15,111 nucleotides of DNA, from positions 1 through 15,111 of the forward strand of contig JALLPB010000511.1 in NCBI GenBank assembly GCA_036939975.1, in the 5' to 3' direction. Positions 8,378 through 15,111 of the stretch are shown one piece after another. The notes below the pieces were generated by a model, which was given only the letters and a program-made list of their open reading frames with translations, was not told the origin of the DNA and did not search any database. A program made the translations under genes and the position numbers. Position 1 is the first letter of the stretch. Each line of letters opens with the position of its first letter. The DNA is from Cyclostephanos tholiformis. Taxonomy: Eukaryota; Bacillariophyta; Thalassiosirophyceae; Thalassiosirales; Thalassiosiraceae.

Positions 8378-8714
8378 ATTTCGAGGGGTGGGATGTTGGA
8401 TGGATGCGGCGAATTGCAGGAGTTGAAACGGTTGAGGTAGGGTGGGAGGAGAAAAGAAGAAGGAAAAGCTTTTAATAAACCCTAAAAAAAACACTCACAA
8501 TCATGATTAATAGGTAGGTAGAAGAGATCAAGGAGACGCGATAGCTAAAACTCGCCAGAAATGATGCGACTATTTAGCGACAAAATGCTGGTGTTTGGTG
8601 TCAACTCTCTTCGGCGCATCACCGACAGCTCTCTGATGAAAATTCGAAGCCAAGCGTGCGGAGGAGGAAAAGGAGATCTTTTCCGAAAAACATTCCGCCA
8701 CAATAATCGCAGCG
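8378..8714. promoter_or_regulatory. Divergent promoter region
   Basis: This 337-bp stretch separates the start codons of the SNARE-fusion gene (-) and the acyl-CoA synthetase gene (+), so it should hold both promoters and 5' leaders. No clear TATA box was identified. An ATG at 8561 opens an upstream frame that overlaps the synthetase start. Confidence 0.55.
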
Positions 8715-8896
8715 ATGACCCCATTGGCGTCCCGCACCGTATCCAGACTTTCCCATGCGGCGAAAACTCCTCCCTCGATGGCACGCATCGCCGCGGCGTC
8801 GTCGTCCAAGCTGCAACGGCGATTCCTCTCCACCGTCGACTCGGCGCCATCGACGCGAGACGACGTAATGGACTCCCGCGGCCTATTGCAATTTAA
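8561..8896 (+). other. Possible overlapping upstream ORF of the acyl-CoA synthetase gene
   Basis: An ATG-initiated 111-codon frame begins 154 bp before the synthetase ATG, in a different frame, and runs past it. If the transcript starts upstream of 8561, scanning ribosomes would meet this ATG first. The product has no recognisable domain. It may be chance. Confidence 0.25.
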
Positions 8897-11269
8897 AACG
8901 CTGCACGAGATGAATCGCAATGCTGCGATCGCGTTTAGGGATAACCCGCTGTTCGGCACGTACAAAGCGCCCCCCCCCGCGGACGACGGGAACGTCCTCG
9001 AGAAGAAGGAGGAGGCGAAGGGAAAATTCGAATGGATGACTTACGGGGAGTACGGCGATCTGGTACAACGCTGCCGGACCGTGTTGAAGGATATCGGTGA
9101 GCAGTAAACGGATGGAGAATTCGCTACTCTACACTGCCGAGAGCTTGATTTGCTCCTTTCAATTGTCGTTGCAAGTCGGCGGCCTCGTTTTAAATGTCAA
9201 AATGAACATCTTTCATCTCCGCCAACGATGCGTCTTCGGTGTTGCACCTACCTACAGGGATATGTGAGCATGATAAAATTGGACTCATCTCGAACAATCG
9301 ATGGGAATGGGCGGCGCTTGCGGCGGCTTCGTATTCTTTGAATGCAGCTATTGTGCCAATGGTGAGTCTCGGATTCATGTAAACGTCATTTCGTAGATTG
9401 CATCTATCTCTACAGGTCAAGACCAAATGTACCTAAACATTGAAACAGTATGAAACCCAGCTTCCCAAGGATTGGACATACATATTGAATGATTCGGGAT
9501 GCAAAGCATTGTTCTGCAGCACGGACGACATCTTTATCAGGGCCACGAAAGAGGTCCTGCCGAACACGCCCCTTCTGGTCAATACGTTCTGCTTCGACAC
9601 TCCCAGTGGCGAACCGCATTCTCTGACCACGGCCATTGAAGGTGCCAAGGGCAAGCATACCCAGGTAATCGCCCCAACTCCCGACGATCTCGCTGGGCTC
9701 ATCTATACGTCCGGCACGACCGGCAAGCCGAAGGGGGTGGAGTTGACTCACGATAACTTCGTGAGTAACATCTACTCCGTCAGGAGCATGGCCGATGACC
9801 CGTTGGATTTTATACGATCCTCCGATCGATCGTTGGCCTTCCTTCCGTGGGCGCACTCCTACGGTCAAACGACGGAATTGTGGTGCGCTGTCTCGCATGG
9901 CGGTAGCATGGGCATTTGTCGCGGAATACCGCACATCCTCGAGGACCTGGCAATGGTCCAACCCACCGTCCTGTTCGCCGTCCCATCCCTTTACAAGAAG
10001 GTTTACGACGGCGTGCAAAACCTGATTGGTAATAGTAGTCCCACGAAGCAGAAACTAATGCGCGCAGCGTTGGATCTGGGAAAGAAAAAGAAGGAGGCGG
10101 GGGGAAACCTCGGCCTCATCGATGGACTGAAGTATAAGGTGCTCGACTCTCTCGTGACGTCCAAGATTCGAGGTCGATTCGGAGGAAAGCTTCGACACGG
10201 TTTTGTTGGTGGTGCTGCTACCCCCAAAGATATTGTAGATTTCATGGTAGGTTCATTTGTTCGCCTGAAATATTTATTTTCCTTCATCGGTTGCGACTGA
10301 GAATGTTCTCGCACACACTGTCAAGGACAACATTGGCATCCCCATCTGTGAGGGTTACGGTGAGTAATTATGTTCGATTGGAATGTTTGTCGTGTTTCTT
10401 CTGGTCTGGCTAACTTGCAGCTTTCCTATGAAAAATTTAGGGTTGACTGAAACATCCCCTATCATAGCAATTAATAGCCCTTACCCAGGAAGGCGGAAAT
10501 CGGGCAGCGTTGGTAAGGCCGTTGGCGGCGTTGAAGTCGTCATTATTAATCCAGACACCCAGAAGGAAGCAAACCTTGGAGAGGAGGGAGAGATTTGTTG
10601 CCACGGTCGTAATGTTATGAGAGGATACTATGGCAAACCAGATGACACGGCCGAGGTTATTAGCTTGACTCCCGATGGACAAAGACTGTGAGTGTGTACA
10701 TTCTGAAGCTTGCTGGTAATCATTTTTCACGAATGTTAATCATGTTCTCTCTCTCAAACTAAAGATTTCATACCGGAGACCTTGGCAAATTGGACAAAGA
10801 TGGATTCGTCTTCGTGACTGGACGTCTCAAGGAGCAATACAAACTTGAGAATGGAAAGTATGTCGTGCCCACCCCCATCGAAGAGTCCATTTCGATGAGC
10901 AGGTTTATTGCACAAACAGTGGTATGCGGGGCTAATCGCCCACACAACGTTGCCCTCATCGTGGCTGACTGGGTAGCCATCCGATCTGTCCTGAACATTC
11001 CTGATGGCGTGAAAGAGGAGGAGCTTGTCAATGACAAGGCCGTTAAGGGATTGATTGATGAGGAAATCAGAGTGAACACATACAAACTCAAGAAGTATGA
11101 AGTGCCTCAATCCTGGGCTTTCGTAGCACCTTTCACGGCGGCTAACAATATGCTCACGCCTAAGATGTCCATCCGCAGGAAGCATGTTATCGAGACCTAC
11201 TCAGATATCATTGGGTCCTTGTACGGTGACGTCACTGATGATCTTAAAGATGAAAAGGTCGCTGCCTAA
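8715..11269 (+). CDS. Long-chain acyl-CoA synthetase (AMP-binding family)
   Basis: Activates long-chain fatty acids to acyl-CoA using ATP and CoA through an acyl-AMP intermediate. Six exons: 8715-9096, 9258-9361, 9449-10246, 10326-10359, 10441-10687 and 10765-11269. The spliced length is 689 aa, usual for eukaryotic ACSL. Introns are 161, 87, 79, 81 and 77 bp. Motifs include ISNNRWEW in exon 2, the P-loop YTSGTTGKPKG (248-258), GYGLTETSP (438-446, made across exons 4 and 5), HTGDLG with D527, and the fatty-acid signature GRLKE...LENGKYVVP (541-557). The C-terminal LTPKMSIRRKH motif follows. The N-terminus (1-45) is Arg/Ser/Ala-rich with few acids and contains RRFLST, so a mitochondrial or other organelle presequence is possible. 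An internal ATG at 8778 is an alternative start. Substrate chain length and location are not resolved. Confidence 0.93.
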
Positions 11270-11716
11270 GTTTTTCTCAGTTATTGTTGCTAGTTTTCTG
11301 GGGGGTGATGGAATCATGCTGTTCCAAATGATTAATGCTATTCGCTACTATAACGAAAGCGTCAGAAAAGTCTGTTGGTGTTTCCGTAGATGGTGGCAAT
11401 AGTCCGTATTGGGTCGTTGTGGTTTTTTTTCATTGTTTTGTCCAATGCAATCGTAACAACATAGTTGTAGTTGGTTTTATGTCTCTGTACTACTTTCCTT
11501 AAATAGATTCATTCAACAGCAGATAGATACAGGATTTTATTGAATTGTTCCTCTCGTAATTTTATGCAGTATTACTGAATAATTTCATGCCTTGTCACAT
11601 TGTTTGTATACAAATGATGGGGCTAATGTTGGGGCTCTGAGCGTTGTTCACGAATGAAAACGATGTCAAATTGTATTCCGGGAGGTCTCAGCAAAGGTAA
11701 AATAATTTGTGCATAA
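11270..11716. other. Convergent 3' intergenic region
   Basis: These 447 bp lie between the stop codons of the acyl-CoA synthetase and topoisomerase genes and probably hold both 3' UTRs. The sequence is AT-rich with T runs (for example 11423-11430). No gene or structured RNA was recognised. Confidence 0.6.
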
Positions 11717-14700
11717 TTAGGTTCGCTGGTTCGTGGAGCATACATTGGCGAAGTGAGGACCTCCACAATTGAAACATCGGATTCCTCCTCCTACTCCTCG
11801 CCCAATGCCGCCAGTATTGTCATTCGACCCTCTGCCACTACCTCTGATTCCGCCAGCACTCCCAGCCTTCCTAGGCTGAACTTGGTTCATCCTCGGAATC
11901 CGAATGTCCATGTCTCGCGTGAAATGGTCGTCGCAGAGAATACATGTGGTAAATTCGCGATCATAATGAGGAGGTACGCTACCCCCCATCTTCCAAACGA
12001 ACTTGAGTTTTCGAACTAATTTCTCCCGTGTCGAGCAGGCTGTGCAGACTGAAGCATTCCCTTCTGTAGCGGCAAAAATTTCCTTCGCGGCTTTGGGCAG
12101 CCAAATAACAAATTGACATCGATCGCGCCCACCATTTGAACACGACAGACGATATCCATTAGAGCTTCTTTTCAAACAAATAATTCCGGAGTTTCCAGCA
12201 GCTGAGCAAAATGGGCAAGAAAATACTTCTACGTTTCCTCCAGTCCCAGTTGCTAATGAACAGGTAGGGTGAGTACATTTTGAGCAAGGAAAATTAGTTG
12301 ATATGTCTCCGCCGTGATTGACGGGTGGGTCCGAAAAGCAATATGGGCAGATGTGGTAACTATTGCCATTGTTCTCGCATTTGATCACTTGGTACTGACA
12401 TATTGGGCAGGTCAGTGGTTCGTTTCTGTCGCCCTGCTTAGTCGCTGGAGATAGCTGTTGGTGGTATCTTGGCATCAAATGTGCCCGTGAGCAGGTAATG
12501 CAGTGCAGCAGCTTGCTTCCTCCAACACTGCTTTCATTTCTCGGTCTATTTGACCCTCGACCTTCACCATCCACTTGCTGTTTTAGGGTCATCTTGCCAT
12601 TACATGTTCCGCATAAGCTGAAATTCGCTTGAAGCAAAACGTATTGGCTATTGTTAGACCCTAGCTTTGAGAAATGCCTTTCGACTGCAGCATCCAGTTT
12701 GTGAACTTCTTCATTGGCCTTCTTAAAAACATCCAGCATTTTTGCCAAAATCGGTATCAAGACATCATTTTTTGATTTGTGCCCTACAGCAATTGCAGTG
12801 CAGTTTGCCTCCATTTCTCTTCTTAAATCGGGCAGGTTAAGCCGATATCCCATAGAATTGTATCCCTCAACTAACGCTATTCCAAGCTTTGTAGGATGAA
12901 ATCGTTGGTTGGCATCTCTTTCTGCATAGCCCCGATCGCAGATAGTCGTAATGTGTTGAGCAATGGTAGCATCAGTCCCTAAGGAAGGTGAGGAAAAATG
13001 TGAACGAGGTGGATCGAGCAAGTCAAGAACAGAAAAATACAACAACCATAGCGCACCAATACCATTTCTATCCATTAGAGCGATTAGCTCTACCTCTGAT
13101 ATTAATTGTGGCGGATTGGTTTGGCCGTCTTTCATCAATAGCGAAGTAGGTATGATGCGACTTCCTACGGCCACCCTTGGCAGTTCTCCCTGACCAGTCG
13201 ACCAGCGCTCCCATGGCTGATAAATATCCAGCCAATTGCGTTCCAAGATCATAAGTCCTTTCGCGACAAACTCTTCGGATGCAATTTTGAGGCACAATTC
13301 CGTCTCTCTTCCCAATGCATCTCGAGAGCAACAGGCTAGATAGTGCTTCACGACAAGAGAGTATATCTTTCGTTGAATTGGATCAGCAATGCTTTCGATA
13401 TCGACCGCTTTAGCTGGAGTGATCGGTGGATGTGCGTTATCATCGTTCTGGCCCGCCCTAGGATTTTGAAAGTTGTTGTTAGTCAACAACCTGGTCGCAT
13501 AATCCCCGAATTCCCCTGCCACAGCCTGAAAGCTCTGGATTAAAGTGTGGTGATCAAACTCAGGTCGAAATCTCTCTGTTTCAGTTCTCGGATAAGATAT
13601 ATATCCTTGGTTGTATAACTCCTCGGCTTTGTTCATTAGTTCTTCTGAGCCAATGCGAAGGTACTTTGATGCACGCTTCTGAAGTTCTACGGTGGCTAAT
13701 GGCACCGGCCTCCATTTATTCTTCGGTCTACCTGTGAGGGATGTGACGACTGCCACTCCGGATTCGAGACATGCATCATATATTGCCGTTGTTGTCGGGC
13801 AGTCGTACAGCCTGACGCGTTTCCAGTTAAGATGGATTGTACGACTCTGTTGATTGCTGTATAAGTTTCCATTTTGACTTTGATCAGAATCATTCACTAC
13901 TGAGCCATCTGCGTTTAACTTGATACTCATTTCAAGCGTCCAAAACTTCTCCGGCACGAATGTTTCGATCCTCGCCCACCGTTCTACGACGAATCCTAAC
14001 GTTGGGAACTGACAAGGACCGTAGGAGACAACACCTCGTTCTTGGAAACCATCAAACTTCTTTTGCAATCTTAATGTTTGAAATCTAGTGAACGCCGCTC
14101 CTACGCGTAAATCATGCTCGCTCCGCGCCTGTACTGCCTGGACAAAATTCTCATTCACCCTACCCAAGGTGCACAGTGCCCTGCGAATTTCCCCGGGTAA
14201 TACGGTGGAAAATTTGGCGCGATATATCCTGTTTTGAGTCCCCAATCTCGGATTACCCCTCAAGCAAACCGTTCGTACCTCGTCGCTAATGGCCTCCCCC
14301 TCGCGATCGCAATCGAGCCAAAGGATGAGAGCCGATGCGCGCCTCGAGAGGTCTCGCAGCATGCGTTCCAATGGCTGCATGTCCTCCGCGTAATCTGTGT
14401 TAATGGGAGCCTCGAATAAAGTCACTGGAGGACATCTAGACCAGCCATACGCGGGCCCAAAGTCCTGAGTGGCCAGATGACCCCTAACCGAGGTGGTGAT
14501 CATCGTATGCGGCTCGTCGACGATACCGTTGGGCAGAGGTCGGCCGTGGCCCTGTTGGTAGAGGGACGGGAAGCACACATTTTCGCATTCGAAGATTTGG
14601 GCGGGACCTGCCTGGTGATTGTTACGAGGTCGGCTACCGGGGGAGCTTCCAAAGACCTGAGCCAGTGCGCGTGCCACAGAGGGCTTTTCTGCGACGTTCA

Positions 14701-14719
14701 GCACTACTGGCGGTGCCAT
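11717..14719 (-). CDS. TOP3A: DNA topoisomerase III (type IA)
   Basis: Type IA topoisomerase that passes single DNA strands through a transient break. In eukaryotes it works with RecQ helicase and RMI1 to dissolve recombination intermediates. Exons on the minus strand are 14719-13057 and 12978-11717, giving 974 aa. The TOPRIM domain has LNVAEKPSVA (7-16) and DCDREGE (136-142). The catalytic tyrosine is Y376 in GYISYPRTE. NGIGTDATIAQHI (552-564) is restored by the splice. The C-terminus carries a long zinc-binding tail: CxxC pairs at 677/680, 714/717, 745/748, 765/768, 786/789, 809/812, 866/869 and 900/903, a Gly/Arg-rich linker (928-955), and a CCHC knuckle (C956, C959, H963, C968). This arrangement resembles TOP3-alpha of plants and animals more than TOP3-beta. 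Confidence 0.94.
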   Translation of the reverse strand: MAPPVVLNVAEKPSVARALAQVFGSSPGSRPRNNHQAGPAQIFECENVCFPSLYQQGHGRPLPNGIVDEPHTMITTSVRGHLATQDFGPAYGWSRCPPVTLFEAPINTDYAEDMQPLERMLRDLSRRASALILWLDCDREGEAISDEVRTVCLRGNPRLGTQNRIYRAKFSTVLPGEIRRALCTLGRVNENFVQAVQARSEHDLRVGAAFTRFQTLRLQKKFDGFQERGVVSYGPCQFPTLGFVVERWARIETFVPEKFWTLEMSIKLNADGSVVNDSDQSQNGNLYSNQQSRTIHLNWKRVRLYDCPTTTAIYDACLESGVAVVTSLTGRPKNKWRPVPLATVELQKRASKYLRIGSEELMNKAEELYNQGYISYPRTETERFRPEFDHHTLIQSFQAVAGEFGDYATRLLTNNNFQNPRAGQNDDNAHPPITPAKAVDIESIADPIQRKIYSLVVKHYLACCSRDALGRETELCLKIASEEFVAKGLMILERNWLDIYQPWERWSTGQGELPRVAVGSRIIPTSLLMKDGQTNPPQLISEVELIALMDRNGIGALWLLYFSVLDLLDPPRSHFSSPSLGTDATIAQHITTICDRGYAERDANQRFHPTKLGIALVEGYNSMGYRLNLPDLRREMEANCTAIAVGHKSKNDVLIPILAKMLDVFKKANEEVHKLDAAVERHFSKLGSNNSQYVLLQANFSLCGTCNGKMTLKQQVDGEGRGSNRPRNESSVGGSKLLHCITCSRAHLMPRYHQQLSPATKQGDRNEPLTCPICQYQVIKCENNGNSYHICPYCFSDPPVNHGGDISTNFPCSKCTHPTCSLATGTGGNVEVFSCPFCSAAGNSGIICLKRSSNGYRLSCSNGGRDRCQFVIWLPKAAKEIFAATEGNASVCTACSTREKLVRKLKFVWKMGGSVPPHYDREFTTCILCDDHFTRDMDIRIPRMNQVQPRKAGSAGGIRGSGRGSNDNTGGIGRGVGGGIRCFNCGGPHFANVCSTNQRT
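12979..13056 (-). other. TOP3A: 78-bp in-frame, stop-free intron in TOP3
   Basis: The donor is GTGCGC (first base 13056), weaker than the other donors here, and the acceptor is CCTTAG (last base 12979), phase 1. Retention adds 26 residues in the middle of the invariant GIG-TDAT motif without a frameshift or stop. Removal restores the motif exactly. Confidence 0.88.
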
Positions 14720-15111
14720 TGTTGGTTACGATAACAACGATTTCACTCTCCTTTTTACTTATCAGATCATGGATTGTCCCCTATCCGAATCGGAAAAGTA
14801 GTACTACACCCAGCGCTGGTCTCTCCCCCGAGGCAACTCATACCATAGTCCTCGCCGTCATTGCCGTCGCTTCGTCGGTTTCTTTGGTACATACATACAA
14901 TACACAATATCTCTCGTACTACTTCTATCTACGTAATTATCTAGTAGGTAATATTATGTACTATCGTACTGTCTCGATACCCTCCATACTTTTCAGATTT
15001 CTTTTAGATTGTATATACAGTCTCTCTATTTTTTTTAATTGATTCCACATCTCCTGAATGAAATCGATCAACATGATTCGAACCCTCCAACGCCGCAACG
15101 TCTATAAGAAC
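14720..15111. other. Upstream region of TOP3, no gene seen
   Basis: These 392 bp lie upstream of the topoisomerase start and presumably hold its promoter. The sequence is rich in short pyrimidine and TA-type tracts. A plus-strand frame crossing it overlaps the TOP3 5' end and has no recognised domain. Confidence 0.5.

Noticed and set aside
8378..8494. GTG-initiated extension of the SNARE-fusion protein.
   Set aside because: There is no ATG in this stretch, and the Phe/Ser/Pro-rich translation fits a 5' leader; the ATG at 8377 is preferred.
14665..15042. 125-codon plus-strand frame with hydrophobic stretches.
   Set aside because: It overlaps the TOP3 5' end on the opposite strand and continues into AT-rich upstream DNA. 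The hydrophobicity fits T-rich sequence, and there is no family resemblance.
15074..15084. Minus-strand GGTTCGAATCA, close to a tRNA B-box / T-loop.
   Set aside because: The bases on either side do not form a T stem (only one Watson-Crick pair of five), and no acceptor stem is visible before the window ends.

Overview
The window looks like nuclear DNA of a photosynthetic stramenopile, most likely a diatom. Genes are tightly packed, and twelve introns can be inferred. All are GT-AG; eleven are 64-161 bp and one is 262 bp. Most have GTGAGT or GTAAGT donors, and eight of the twelve are phase 1. Two proteins begin with a hydrophobic signal peptide ending in an ASAFAP-like phenylalanine context (LALAF-VV and STSF-QP), the kind used for import into secondary plastids. 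No bacterial operons, mobile elements, CRISPR arrays or rRNA were seen. The organism call is inference.

Layout, left to right: (1) 1-169 is upstream DNA with two perfect hairpins. (2) 170-2533 (+) encodes a plastid-type TrmB-like methyltransferase with a long N-terminal extension. (3) 2632-4564 (-), convergent with it, encodes an RseP/ARASP-type site-2 protease with one 64-bp intron. (4) 4565-5114 is a divergent AT-rich intergenic region. (5) 5115-5952 (+) is a membrane-anchored peptidyl-tRNA hydrolase 2 gene with one 262-bp intron that carries nested inverted repeats. (6) 6182-8377 (-) is a five-exon gene for an unusual protein: a PH-like domain apparently split by two EF-hands, then ankyrin repeats, then a C-terminal R-SNARE helix. 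One exon is only 12 nt. (7) 8378-8714 is a short divergent promoter region. (8) 8715-11269 (+) is a six-exon long-chain acyl-CoA synthetase gene. (9) 11717-14719 (-) encodes DNA topoisomerase III, with one 78-bp intron that has no stop and keeps frame. (10) 14720-15111 is upstream DNA with no recognised gene.

The genes do not form a pathway. They are neighbours in alternating convergent and divergent pairs: tRNA modification, plastid membrane proteolysis, rescue of stalled peptidyl-tRNA, vesicle-fusion regulation, fatty-acid activation and DNA decatenation. The most interesting item is the EF-hand/PH/ankyrin/R-SNARE protein. It has the make-up expected of a calcium- and lipid-responsive regulatory SNARE, and the ankyrin-to-SNARE fusion lies within a single exon, so it does not depend on the splice model. 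Exon boundaries throughout were inferred from reading frame, GT-AG signals and restoration of family motifs, without transcript data.
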